From the NCBI RefSeq assembly GCF_024166365.1, contig NC_064825.1, positions 107,150,480 to 107,214,479 of the forward strand: DNA of 64,000 bases. The letters run 5' to 3'. The DNA comes from Elephas maximus indicus. Lineage: Eukaryota > Chordata > Mammalia > Proboscidea > Elephantidae. The notes below the pieces were generated by a model. The model saw only the letters and a program-made list of their open reading frames with translations, was not told the DNA's origin and made no database searches. A program made the position numbers and the translations under genes. This document shows, in pieces, positions 10,195 to 21,232 of this stretch (position 1 is the stretch's first letter; every line of letters starts with the position of its first letter).

Positions 10195-10360
10195 CTAGAA
10201 AACAAAACCTTTTGTCATTGAGTCAATTCTGAGTCATAGAAAACTTAATGGACAGGGTAGAACTGTTCCATAGGGTTTCCAAGAAGCAGCTGATGGATTT
10301 GAGATGCTGACCTTTTGGTTAGCAGCCAAATTCTTAACCAGTGCACCACCAGACCTCCAG
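10195..10360 (-). mobile_element. AfroSINE, antisense, partner of an inverted pair
   Basis: Reverse complement reads from head ('ggaggtctggtggtgcactg') to tail. With the sense copy at 9970 it forms an inverted repeat with a short spacer, able in principle to fold as a hairpin if transcribed. Confidence 0.75.
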
Positions 10361-11530
10361 GAGAATGTGTTGGGAACCATGAAGTCAGGGAATTAGAGTG
10401 GATATTCTGAGCGGAAGTCGGAAAAGGCACTAATTACAAAAGTGGAGCTACAATGACTCTGGTGTTTTTTCTTCTATTAAAATAAGCTTTGCGGTGTCAG
10501 TACTTTCATTTGTGTATGTGTGTTTGTGTAAGCACTTGCCTTCTGTTTTAGTCTTCATAGTTTTTGAGCGGAGTTAGATTTGGGCCAGGTTGCAAGGAGT
10601 CACAAGGTAGTGTGATGATTTGAAGTACTCAAGTTATCTAAATTTGCTCAAATGTCCCTGTTCTGGACTTTGGGGTTCCATTCTTTTCTTATTAATGCAT
10701 TTAATTTCACATATCAATCTGTTAACTCAACATACATTGCAATTTAGCAACCTACAAGTTCAGCTCTCCATCTGACTTTGTTATAATCAACCCATTTTGC
10801 CTACATCTAAGAGTGGGGAAGGAATTTCAAACCTGGGAGCAATTCTGGGTAACCTCAAGGAGTTTATCTTAATTAATGTATGTTCTGATCTATGCACCAA
10901 TTAAGATAAATTTCTTGATGTCATCCAGAATTGTTCCCAGGTTTGGAATTCCTTCCTTACTAATTGTTCTTATTTAATAATTATCTTTTGTTTGTTTTTG
11001 TTTCATGGGTTATCTCTTCTTATCTATATGAAAAACTTTTAAAAATATTCATTCAATTATTTTTTTGTGCAGTTCCTTGGGTAAAAGGATATTCTGTTTC
11101 ATAGGTTTGACTTTCCTAAACTTTGGTCACTATTTATTATGTACTATATTTTCATTGACTTTTGTTCACCCTACTTATGAGAGGCAAAATGAGATAATTC
11201 CATGTTTTATACTGTGCTGTATATCCAATTAAAGAAAGGTCTGTTATGTGGCAAGGATACAGCTGTCTTGCCTTATGGACATAGGTACTCCAGATTACTC
11301 CTCAAAATTTTTCATGTATTCTTTTTCCAACATTTCTAGGGTTTTATTGAAGCTCCTAGAATCTAAATTATTTTCTTCATTCAAGATTGTGAAAGAAGAT
11401 CCCCAGTGTAGCCAATGAAATTTGAATAAAAATAGCTCATTGGAATTTAAGAAAAAGATGCATGTTACATTGTTATGTGAGCATAAATATTTTTGAAAGT
11501 TTGAAGCATTTAGAAGGTGAAGATGGTCAT
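10361..11530. other. A-gene downstream paralogous block, no gene
   Basis: Matches 27900-28995 and 46970-48090. AT-rich, non-coding by eye. Around 10840-10940 the region contains a partial inverted repeat (one arm near 10824-10880, the other near 10895-10950, sharing 'ttaagataaatttcttga' and 'ggaattcc'-type strings). Confidence 0.5.
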
Positions 11531-13430
11531 GATAAGACAGAGCTCCCCAGGCTGGGGAAGATTCCACTTCCTTGAGCAGCTTGCTTGACACACCACTAGC
11601 TTTACATTAGAATCCTGGTTCCTTTGCTTGGCATGCTGCAAAGATTCACATTAAAATCATGGTTCCCCTCTCCTTAACTGCTTCCCAAAACTAGAGGAAA
11701 TTGGCAACAACAAGTTTAGACGCCATGCTGACATTAGGACAACCTTTCAGTTCTCATATATAGTAATACCGTGGCTCTGGCTGTAGTTTAACCACCATAT
11801 TCTGAAGATGTGATGCATGAAGTTATACGTAAACAGCTCTGCAATGTGGTTAACAATGTTGCTGATGTAACTTGTATGAGCTTCCAATTTGTAAACCCCT
11901 TATAAGTAATCTTTCCCCTCGGCCTGTCTGAGCAGTCTTGGCAGAAGCAGCCCCAGCTGTTTCCCATCCTTGCACAGTGACATAAAGACATCTTTCTACT
12001 CTCCCACTCTTCTACTTTGGTCTATTGTTTATTGGCTGAGATGAGTTGCGCCGAGCAGAGCCTGAAGTTTCCAGCCAGCAACATTTCTGTTGAGCCAGCC
12101 AGTAGTCATCTTCCCAGTTCCAGAGGTGGATAGGACAACAGGCCACATCTGGTGCCACCAGGAGATTTCTCCTAGAGACCTTCCAGTAGACCTGGTAGGT
12201 GATTCGCCTGGGACCCAACAATGACTTCTTGGGATATACGAAATGCACCTGGGTTATATGGTAAGTGTCTACATAAAACCTTAGAAGAGGCCCAAGAAGC
12301 CTCGGGGGAATTAACCATTAAGGGCAACAAAGGCTCTAGATATTTACAGTTATTTGGGAAATAACAGGATAATTTCTAGGTAAGGCCTTTAGAGTCCCAA
12401 GAAGAGGCAGGAATTGACCCTTGAGGGTGTAAAAGGCTCTAGGTATCAGTTATTAGGTTGGTAAAACTAAGTAGGTTGTGTGAGTGTGTAACGTGTGTGT
12501 AGGAAGCATTTAGATGGTTTTCCGACACAGACTCTGAGAGTCTTGAAAATGCTCACATCCTGAATATGATTTTTATTAGACAAAGCACCCAGGACATACA
12601 GAGAAAACTGCAAAACCTTGAGGAAGATGTTGAGATGGGGATCTTGTCTTTTCAAGCTTGCCTACCAAGTATATTCCTATCAGGATGAGGAAGAGGAAAA
12701 GAGAAAAACCACCGATCAGAAGAGACCGGTTGCATTCCTGGACACCACCTTGTAGGGAAATGACTGGTTTCCTGGCAGTTCGGGAGAGAACAGGCCCTGA
12801 ACAGATAGGGAGTTAGGAGGCCCTGAGCCCCGTTAAGCAGAGACCAGAGAGCCTAGTGCAAAGAGAGTGGGCATTGGAATAGAGAAGCCCTAAGTTCTTA
12901 CCCAGAGGAAAGAAAGAACATGGGGTGCCCAGTGGCCCATGATGCCAATGTGTAAAGCCTCTAATTGAAGAGTACTGGGAGAAAGTCTCCCACCTGAGCC
13001 ACTGGTTCTAATGAAGGTGTGGGGGGCGGGGGCAGGAAGGACTGTACAGTTTCCAGTGGATATCAGAGCAGCCCACTCTGTCCTGAGCCTGAAAAAGACA
13101 GCCTGACAAAACAAACTGTGTCAGTCTGGGAGTCTCAGGTAAGGGGAGAACCATCCCTTCCTCCAACATATAACCTGCTGTATGCAAGGAAAGTCATTAA
13201 CACATTCTTTTCTCTGTATGCCTGACTGTCCTATTCTCTTGCTGAGAAGAAACTTGTGCAAACCGCAAACACAAATTTTTTTTGATAAAGAGAGCATGCG
13301 GATGCAGGTACCACCAGAGAATGGACGGTGAGTGAAGATGGCCCCTACCACACAGTCACCCATCAATTACAGCATGGAAGGACACTGCCAGGGATCAGCA
13401 GGGACAGACATCAAGCATGAAGTGGTCCTG
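11531..13430. mobile_element. Unit I-specific segment, possibly an old retroviral LTR and leader
   Basis: Similarity to units II and III stops after 'gatggtcatga' near 11533 and resumes near 13450, so this 1.9 kb is private to unit I. It is less AT-rich than its surroundings. A stretch around 11940-12110 has the look of an LTR R/U5 region followed by leader, but no gag, pol or env reading frame is visible and no target duplication was found. Short open frames on both strands (for example 11788-11991, 12012-12248 and 13019-13225) have no recognisable domain. The retroviral assignment is tentative. Confidence 0.3.
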
Positions 13431-13479
13431 TGGCTATGGGCATGGGCCACAATGTGCCAGCACATGCCAAAAATGTGAA

Positions 13480-13612
13480 AGAACCAAAATTTGCAGTATA
13501 TTGGATATTGCCATGATTACCATAAACATCCAAGAGCTTCCCATCAGAGTAATCATGCGGATCAAAAGGAACAATACACAATTCAGGAATATCCATCAAC
13601 CTAAAGGAAAAA
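13480..13612. repeat. Short conserved module, copy 1
   Basis: About 130 bp ending in an A-run that also occurs at about 49325-49440 (unit III). Its core occurs in reverse orientation at 30595-30685. Read on the minus strand it starts after a T-rich tract ending CTTTAG and opens with MMDIPELCIVPFDPHD, giving the look of a splice acceptor plus exon, but no known protein was recognised. An L1 5'UTR origin is an alternative. Confidence 0.4.
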
Positions 13613-13804
13613 AAAAAAAAAGCCTAATCTAACTGCGTAGGTTTTCACTGAAGGGGCTCCTGAAAATAAGACAGACAGAGCAAAAGAGAGAGAATGTTAA
13701 GAAATACTGAGGAGTTGAGTATACAAGTTAAATATTATTGAAATTAGAATAAGAACTAAACTGTGATTCATTAAAATATTTAATGATCCCCAATGATTTT
13801 AACA

Positions 13805-14415
13805 CTTCTTTTTGTGAGGTGTCATTGGGTGGGTTCTAATCACAGAAATCCCATGAAGAAAAGAGTGCCTTGTCCTGCACCACCTCACAGTCCTTGCTAT
13901 GTTTGAGCCTGTTGTGGCAGACTCTGTGTCAATCTATCTCACTGAAGGACTTCCTATTTTTCCTGAACCTCTAGTAGCAACCATGATGTCCTCCTCCAGG
14001 GATTGGTCCCTCCAACCATGTGTCAGATAGTACCTGCATATAATTTCTCTATTAGAGAAAGTTACCATCAAGCAGAGGGAGCTGAGGGAATTGACAAATT
14101 TCTACTACCTACATTGCTGGACTTCCTAGAGAAAGAGTAAACCATTGGAGAGCTGAACAGAAATGCTGTGAGGAGTGATACTCGAATTTCCAGCATATGT
14201 GACTGACACTTTATTAGAACTGTGAGGGGCACAAACTTCACTGCAACATGTGATGTTTCTCCCAGTTTCCACAGTATCGTATTCTAGCAGTTCACCTTGT
14301 ATTCGTAGCCAGTCTTACCTACACAAAACAGCACCTAACAACAATAGCAAACCTGTCCTATAGGGTCGCTATGAGTCGGAATCGACTAGACAGCAGTGAG
14401 TTTTTTTTTTTTTTT
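13805..14415 (-). mobile_element. RTE tail fragments plus AfroSINE 3' tail
   Basis: Positions 13810-14010 are antisense RTE 3' region ('gttgtggcag', 'caatctatctcactga'). The stretch 14010-14335 is shared with unit III (49880-50240) and ends 'cacctaacaacaa', the RTE 3' terminus. Positions 14343-14400 are the last part of a sense AfroSINE ('gggtcgctatgagtcggaat') followed by a T run. Confidence 0.55.
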
Positions 14416-14999
14416 TATAGTCTTCTTGATGAGAAGAATAAAAATATTTAGTATAATAAATTACTTAAAACCCAGCAAATGTGCAATATATGAAATAAAA
14501 GCAAAGTGTAAGATCAGATATTTCTCTATTTACATACTTCTTAGCCTAAAATGTTAGTTTATTACTTGAAGCAATAGAAATTAGTCCATCCTAGGTTAAA
14601 GGGAAAATAAAAATTGGACGCTTACTCTCTCATAGAAAATGCAGGTATTTTTAAAACTCATTTTTTCATTGAACTTTCCGTTGTCTGTCTTAATCAATTG
14701 ATCCTATGGAAATTTTGAACTTATTATAAAATGACTGACACAGAAATAAAATATAAGGATTTTTTTGAAGGCTTTATTTTTTACAAAGTCAGCAAATTTT
14801 CATGGTTTTGTTAGCGATAAAAACATTTAATATCTGCGGTTCTGCATCTTTTAAAATGCTTATACATAGATATATCACGTATTTCATATCTAGAAAGTCA
14901 GATAAATTAGCTTTTTTCTTGTAACTTTTGTTTATTAAAACCTTTATTAAGATGTGAATAACATACCATATTATTCACTCACATGGCTTGAATTTTTTC
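14416..14999. other. Non-coding paralogous block
   Basis: Matches 31380-31630 and 50250-50760. AT-rich, including a possible small antisense old-L1 piece near 14930-14985. No gene seen. Confidence 0.4.
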
Positions 15000-16325
15000 T
15001 TCAGTTCTTTCAGCTCAAAAAACGTTGACCATATTCTTCCCTTTTGTTTTTTTAACTCCAGATCTTTGCCCATTTCATTATAATACTTTGCTTTGTCTTC
15101 TTGAGTTGCCCTTTGGAAATCTTCAGTTCAGTTTTAAACTTCATTATTTTTTCCCTTCTCGTTAGCTACTCTATGTTCAAGAAGAAGTTTCAGAGTCTCT
15201 CTGACATCCATTGTGGTTTTCTCTTTCTTTCTTTTTTAATGACCTTTTGCATTCCTCATCTATGACGCTTGATGTCATTCCAAATTTGTCTAATCTTTGG
15301 TCATTAGTCTTCAGTGTGTGAAATTTATCCTTGAGATGATCTCTAAACTCAGGTGGAATATACTCAAGGCTGTATTTTGGCTCTCTTGGACTTGCTTTAA
15401 TTTTTGCAGCTTCAGTATGTACTTGCCTATGGAAACCCTGGTGGCGTAGTGGTTAAGTGCTATGGCTGCTAACCAAAGGGTTGGCAGTTCCAATCCGCCA
15501 GGCACTCCTTGGAAACTTTATGGAGCAGTTCTACTCTGTCCTATACGGTCGCCATGAGTCAGAATCGACTCGACGGCACTGGGTTTGGTTTTGGTTTGAG
15601 CGATCAATGGTCTGTTCTGCTGTTCCCCCTGGCTTGGTTCTGACTGATGATATTGTTTCAACAGGTGCAGGCAATTTGATTCCTGTCTATTCCATTTGGC
15701 AAGGCTTACTTGTGTGCTCTCTGTTTCTCTTCTTGAAAAAAGTTATTTGTGATGAAGAATTTGTTGATCTTGCAATATTCCAACATGTAATCTCTGGCAT
15801 CGTTTCTATCACCAAGGCCATGTTTTCCAAATACAAATACTTCTTTTTTTAGAACTTTCACATTATAATCCACTCTTAATGATTAATGCATCTTGATTGC
15901 AATTTTGATGCATTTCAGACTGCAAAAGTTAGTAAGGTCTCCAATTTCCTCATTTTTGGCATTAGTGCTTGGTGGGGAAATTTGAATACTAGTAGTAATT
16001 TTTTTTTTTAGTACTAACTTATGTTCTTTGGATGCTTTTGGAGATCATCCTATCACTGACAGCATTGCACTTCATGACAGGTTTCTCGAAATGCCCTTCT
16101 TGAGGATGAGTATGATGTCATTTCCCTTCTATTTTTCATTCTGGCGCCTTATATCATGTGACCGTCCAATTCTAAATGTACAAGACCAGTCCATTTCAGC
16201 TGTCTAATGCCTAGGAGACTGATCTTTATGTATTTCATTTTTTCAGCTTCCACTTTCCTGAGATTCATGCTCCATGCATTCCATGTTCCAATTATTAATG
16301 GATGTATGCAGCTGTTTCTTCTCAT
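15000..16325 (-). mobile_element. RTE LINE, antisense, ORF2 middle part, with nested AfroSINE
   Basis: Reverse complement corresponds to the RTE region that is sense at 50914-51300 and upstream ('ttcagttctttcagct' matches the complement of the coding stretch at 50990-51025). The frame is destroyed. The same copy is in unit II (31640-32840), so insertion predates the duplication. The nested AfroSINE at 15431-15597 is absent from the unit II copy. Confidence 0.7.
15431..15597 (+). mobile_element. AfroSINE, sense, well preserved
   Basis: About 167 bp from 'ggaaaccctggtggcgtagt' to the 'gggtttggttttggttt' tail. The tRNA-like promoter boxes are visible (A box near 15440, B box-like 'ggcagttccaatcc' near 15483). 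Among the best-preserved copies here, and unit I-specific, so comparatively recent. Confidence 0.85.
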
Positions 16326-16824
16326 GTTGAGTCATGCAATAAAATAGAATATGTTCATCTAATAAAATAAAATGAGAGAAGACTTAAAAAGAAAACTTGC
16401 AATAATAGGAGCTGTTGAAGTGACTAATACCTGTTCCCAAGGTAAAAAAAATAGTGAAAATATAGAAAAAAAAAAACACACACACATACAAAGAAAGGGT
16501 GCATAATATTTATGAAATGTATTCATTTAATTCCATTTTAGAACATTAAGCAAATGTGGGCATATTGAGTATGGTCTGACCTAAAGCTAAAATATTTTAC
16601 TTTAGATCCTTGGATGGACAAATTGAAACTTATCTGAGAATAAATGAATAGGTTTATCTAAAAGAGATTTACTTCCTGGTGAATACAATTTCTTTAGAAA
16701 ATTAACAAATATCCTACATATTTTGTTAAGCTCTCAGGTGCTTCGGATGTAATTACCACATTGCTTGGTATCTCCCCAGGGAGATGCTCAAAGACTGAGA
16801 GAAAAGTATATATTGTTTCCTCTA

Positions 16825-16960
16825 TGTCTTGTTGCATTCTTCATCTATGATGCTTGATGTCATTCCAAGCTTGTCTAATCTTCAGTCATTAGTGTTCAAT
16901 GTGTCAAATCTATTCTTGAGATGACCTCTAAACTCAGGTGGAATATGCTCAAGGTGTCCA
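16825..16960 (-). mobile_element. Second copy of an RTE piece, unit I only
   Basis: Close copy of 15245-15372: both contain 'gatgtcattccaa', 'ttgtctaatctt', 'ctctaaactcaggtggaata' and 'ctcaagg'. Unit II has unrelated sequence at the corresponding point (about 33250-33275), so this looks like a local templated insertion or a small independent RTE fragment. Confidence 0.6.
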
Positions 16961-17274
16961 AACAGATTCATTACAGGTAAAAGGTAGAATTTTTTGATGC
17001 ATTAGTATGGTTTACTAACATCTAGAATATTTTAGTCACAGTTTCACAGCCTCATTTTTATTTGATAGCAAAGCCACAGAAAAATATTAATAATTTTAGT
17101 TCAATTCATTCTGCTTTCCACCATTATTCTTGATATGTTTTATATGAGATAAAAATGCACTTCATTTATTCACTTTTATAATTTAATGGTATGAAATTTA
17201 ATGTCTGAATTTGTTGACTAATAATTTACTCAAAGACTCCACTACTCAAAGTATTCAGGAACATATACATGCCA

Positions 17275-17375
17275 GATAGATAAATAGATATGTAGACAGA
17301 TACATAGATGGATAGATTAATAGGTAGATAGATAGAAAGGTAGAGAGTTAGAGAGATAGATGGAGAGGTAGATAC
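17275..17375 (+). repeat. GATA-type microsatellite
   Basis: Imperfect AGAT/AGAC tetranucleotide array. The unit II counterpart at 33585-33690 is richer in AGAC repeats. Confidence 0.85.
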
Positions 17376-18189
17376 ACACATATTCTTATGAGGCAGTGAT
17401 GATCACAGAGTTTTAAACCTGTAATTTTGGTATATTAACCTGCAGGGCTATTCTTTTATTTTTAAAATCTCTGTGGTATATTCAGAGGCATTTTTTAAAG
17501 ATTATACCAAAATTCACCCGTGATATATCATGCCACGTAGGAGTTGCAATGTTTAACAGAGCAGGTTTCATGTTCAAAAAGTTTTTGAATAACTTCCGGT
17601 AATTCCCATGGATGTCATCATCAGCACATTTTCTTCTTCTCCTATGCTACTGTAGCATATTGTGATTTCTTAAACTTTCTTTTTCATGAAAGTAGAGGGT
17701 ACTTTTTAACAAGTGAGAGATTTGGCATCAAGTTTTCACTATTTGTTCAGACTTCTTTTTATATCTTAGGTTTCTCCATGAGAAATAATATATATACCTG
17801 ATTTCTTACAAAAAAATTAGTATGTGTAAGTTACAATACAAATGCCCAACTAGAAATGAAAATATTTTCATTAGACCAGAAAAGAAAGTAATCTAAAGTA
17901 TGACACTTTTAAACACTTTAGTCATAGAATAGGTGTTATGGAATATAGGGCTGGGGTCAGTTACAAGGATAACATTTTAATGAACCTATTCATCATGAAA
18001 ATGGTGACAAAGATCTTAAGTCACAGTCCAGAACAATATACCTATAAATATCTTAAAGATCAAAACAATTAACAACAAAAATAATAATTCCAAGTAACTT
18101 CTGTCAACAACAAAAAATGACAGATGATGATGATGATAGATAGACAGACAGACAGAAAAATAGGTAGACAAATAGTCTAGACACACTAT

Positions 18190-18375
18190 TTTAGAATTAT
18201 TTTCAAGTATCGTAGGCACATTGAAGACTTTAACTCTCATTTATTCTTCCTAACAACCCTGCAAAAAAGAGATAGAATATGATTTTTCAGATGGGGATAA
18301 AAAGATTCACATAACTTATGTTATTTGCCCAAAGCACCACATTGTATGCATTACAAATGGAGGTATAGCAGAGGT
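18190..18375 (+). mobile_element. MIR-type ancient SINE
   Basis: MIR core order 'aactctcatttattcttcc', 'aacaaccctgca', 'tttttcagatgggg', 'ttatttgcccaaag'. Shared with unit II at 34590-34770. Confidence 0.6.
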
Positions 18376-18888
18376 TGGATCTATGTACATATACCTCTAG
18401 GCATGTTTTCTCGTATAAAGACAAATAATTTCCACTGTGATCAATTATGTATCTATTGAAAACTTGTCTATTTTGTTGATTGTTCCATCCTGGACCATCT
18501 ATGTATATATATGAGTTTCATAAGATAGTGAAAGTTTTGAAGGACAGGGTTCAAAATCTATCTGTGTATTTTTTAGGTATGTGAAAAAGATAAAAGTTTT
18601 AAGAATAGTGTAATAAATATCCATCTACCTAACACCTAAAGATTTAACACATTATCCATTTTTATTTCATTATTTATCTACCAATGTATCCATCAATCTA
18701 CCTAATACGTGTATGTGTGTGTAAAATTTGTGTCAGTTGGATATGTATTCAAATATCCTAAAATGGAATGTTTGGATTTCTACTATTCATGCTGGTTTTG
18801 TATACTAAAAACCCACCAGGCGATATTGCATAAAAGCTATTGATGATGCTGATGTCTCCATTCAGAACAGGTTTCCTGATAGACCTAG

Positions 18889-19809
18889 ATGGACAAACAC
18901 AATCTAATAGTGCTGAATGAGTTCATTCTGATGGGAATCACAGACTGCCCAGAGCTGCAGGCGCCATTTTTCGGGCTGTTCCTCATCATCTACATGATCT
19001 CAGTGGTGGGCAACTTGGGCATCATCATCCTCACCAGGTTGGACCCCAGGCTACAAACTCCCATGTACTTTTTTCTCCGACACCTGGCTATCATTGATTT
19101 TGGTTATTCAACAGTCATGGGACCCAAAATGCTGGCAAATTTTGTTGTAGATGAAAATACAATCTCGTATTATTTTTGTGCTATACAGCAAGTTTTCTTT
19201 ATTATATTCATAACTACTGAACTGTTTATTCTGTCAGCAATGTCCTACGACCGCTTTGTGGCTATCTGTAACCCTTTGTGCTGCACCATCATCATGTCAC
19301 GAGGGGTGTGTTCTGTGCTGGTGGCAATCCCTTATCTCTACAGCACATTTTTTTGTCTTCTGCTCACCATAAAGATTTTTAATTTATCCTTGTGTGGCCA
19401 CAATGTCATCAGGCATTTCTTCTGTGATATTCTCCCCTTGTTGTCTTTGCACTGCTCAGACACACATGAGATCAAATTGGTCATTTTCATCTTATCTGTT
19501 TTTGGTTTGATTTCATCTCTTCTAATAGTTCTTGCTTCTTACATACTCATAATTGTATCCATTCTCAGACTGAACTCAGCTGAGGGCAGGCACAAAGCCT
19601 TCTCCACCTGTGGATCCCACCTGACTGTGGTGGTAGTGTTCTTTGGGACTTTAATCTTTATGTATCTGCAGCCCACGTCCAGTCATTCCTTCGACACTGA
19701 TAAAATGGCTTCCATATTTTACACCCTGGTAATCCCCGTGTTGAATCCCTTGATCTACAGTTTGAGGAATAGAGATGTAAAGTATGCCTTACATAGGGCT
19801 TTAGGATGA
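18889..19809 (+). CDS. OR8K3-like: Olfactory receptor B1, OR8K-like
   Basis: A 306-residue odorant receptor, predicted to couple to the olfactory Gs-type protein in cilia. Visible hallmarks: GNLG at 41-44, PMYFFL at 58-63, C97, SYDRFVAIC at 119-127, loop-2 cysteines C169, C179 and C189, KAFSTCGSH at 236-244, and NPLIYSLRN at 286-294. The start ATG is the one shared by the five paralogues. The N-terminal sequon is lost (NLI instead of NLT at 5-7), DRY reads DRF, and LCCT replaces the LLYT that follows NP in most of its paralogues. The C-terminus ends about eight residues early because a TGA replaces the glutamine codon that the B2 paralogue keeps. None of these is clearly fatal. An AG dinucleotide 25 nt before the ATG could be the acceptor of a 5' non-coding exon. 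Confidence 0.93.
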   Translation: MDKHNLIVLNEFILMGITDCPELQAPFFGLFLIIYMISVVGNLGIIILTRLDPRLQTPMYFFLRHLAIIDFGYSTVMGPKMLANFVVDENTISYYFCAIQQVFFIIFITTELFILSAMSYDRFVAICNPLCCTIIMSRGVCSVLVAIPYLYSTFFCLLLTIKIFNLSLCGHNVIRHFFCDILPLLSLHCSDTHEIKLVIFILSVFGLISSLLIVLASYILIIVSILRLNSAEGRHKAFSTCGSHLTVVVVFFGTLIFMYLQPTSSHSFDTDKMASIFYTLVIPVLNPLIYSLRNRDVKYALHRALG

Positions 19810-21184
19810 TTATGCAATATATTTTGTCAAAGTTCACTCTAACATATGATTCATGTAATTTACATTTGGGCTTTAAACTTTTTTCTGAGTGCCTCCAGAG
19901 GGAATAGCAAGCACAAAACACACAGATGAGTTCAACATATATTTCTATATCGCCTTCTACCTGTCACTCTATTAAGAGCTATAAGTAGATTAATAAATGA
20001 AACAGTACAAAGCGTTGCCTTCCTGGAGCAGGAGCGATGCATTATAAGCATAATAATTAAGAAAGTTGATAGTATATTAGAATGTGATGGGGGGTTAGAT
20101 TTTAAAAAAAAGAAAATTGAATACCTTCAGTGGGATAGTGAAACTGTAATAGACACAGGAAGATTTCCAAGTACATGCTGTTTTCCTCATCCAGTAGAAA
20201 AAAAAAAAAAAAGAGAAAGTGTGTATGTGCTCGTGCCCACGTGCGCACTTCCACAAACTTTCTGTTTTATTGCTGACACTCTGCCCTGTTTGGCTAATTC
20301 TGATTAAAAGAAGGCTCAGTGTGGTGGGTTGTTTTAAAGTTCTCAGTCATTTGAATTTGCTCAAATGTCCACTTTCTAAACCCTGCCTTTACTTTCATAT
20401 TTGAGCCCTTAGAGTCTGTTTACTTTGTTTTTATTTCTACTATTACTATACTGTAATATTAGTATAAACAGTAAAAAAATAAACTTATGTTCAACGAGAT
20501 CAGCTCGGTACCTGCTTTTGTCTAAGTTAGCCCATTTTATCTGTATCAGTGGGTTTACCTGTTAAGGTACATTTTTTAGGTCAGCCACAGAAGTTCCCAG
20601 CTTTTTACATTTTTTCTGTCCCGGATTAATATTGCTTCCTATTTCCATGCTTTTGTCTCAAAGATTGTTATCCTTATCTCTCTAGAAAAGAACAATTACT
20701 CTGTTTAGAAGTCATTTTCTAATTGTTTACGTAGCCTTGCATAAGAGGTCCATTGTAGGATGAGTTACGCTTGTGGCCTTGTTTTTGTTTGGCTGGATTT
20801 TCTTACACTTGATGAACATGAGTGTGAACTTTAGTTCGATCAGGATCTACTGTTTGAATTTATCATTTCGATTACTCTGCTTGGAAGAAGCATAAGGAAG
20901 TAACCCATGGTTTGGGCTAAGCTGTGTTTCTAGTGAGTGAGGTGTAATAGGTAGCATTTTATATATTTGCCATGATTTCTGGACATAAAAAAAAATAGTT
21001 GCTCCATATTCCCTCCTAATTTTCCTGCATATCATTTTATTCTTATTCTTAATATTCAAAAAATTTGTTATGAGAAAAAAATAAATTTTAAATATGCTAA
21101 GGTTGTCTTTAAAAAATAATCCAATCTGGGTTTGAGGTTAGGACCCTACTACATAAAAAAGGTTATGATATATTTCCATTTGTG
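19810..21184. other. B-gene downstream paralogous block, no gene
   Basis: Matches 36240-37637 plus 38884-39065 in unit II, with the unit II RTE missing here (intact pre-insertion site near 20978). It contains a short A run near 20199 followed by a few TG/CA steps, where unit II has a long TG repeat. No gene. Confidence 0.5.
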
Positions 21185-21232
21185 TAGAGACTAGAACTCG
21201 ACGGCACTGGGTTTCTGGGTTAGAGACTAGAA
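21185..21232 (+). mobile_element. Ultra-short AfroSINE tail insertion with target duplication
   Basis: A 24-nt insert (21197-21220) consisting only of the AfroSINE end 'ctcgacggcactgggtttct' plus four bases. It is flanked by a perfect 12-bp duplication TAGAGACTAGAA (21185-21196 and 21221-21232). The unit II counterpart near 39078 has a single uninterrupted 'tagagactagaa'. Confidence 0.8.

Larger units (their letters stand above)
16326..18180. other. B-gene upstream block, AT-rich, no gene
   Basis: Matches 32840-34585 of unit II. Holds an extra antisense RTE piece (16825-16960) and a GATA/GACA microsatellite (17275-17375). A second short repeat, of GAT and AGAC units, lies near 18120-18165. 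No gene is seen. Confidence 0.5.
1..21110 (+). repeat. Tandem unit I of the A-B olfactory receptor duplication (left end off window)
   Basis: Block of about 21 kb carrying receptor A at 8772 and receptor B at 18889. Its non-coding parts have counterparts in the same order in units II and III: old L1 3' part (1-2895 with 21720-23335 and 39600-41060), RTE tail (2895-3375 with 23340-23830 and 41065-41580), A-rich block (4100-5400 with 24190-25460 and 42050-43220), A-gene upstream block, A-gene downstream block (9717-11530 with 27269-28995 and 46531-48090), antisense RTE (15000-16325 with 31640-32840), and B-gene upstream block (16330-18888 with 32840-35254). It is longer than unit II because it carries extra insertions and keeps about 2.4 kb that unit II has lost. 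The left boundary lies outside the window. Confidence 0.8.

Noticed and set aside
10824..10960. Partial inverted repeat downstream of A1
   Set aside because: The matching arm is absent from units II and III and could be a small local inversion-duplication. There is no evidence of an RNA hairpin gene.
15431..15510. tRNA-like A and B boxes in AfroSINEs
   Set aside because: SINE head derived from a tRNA; it lacks a foldable acceptor stem and 3' part, so it is not a tRNA gene.
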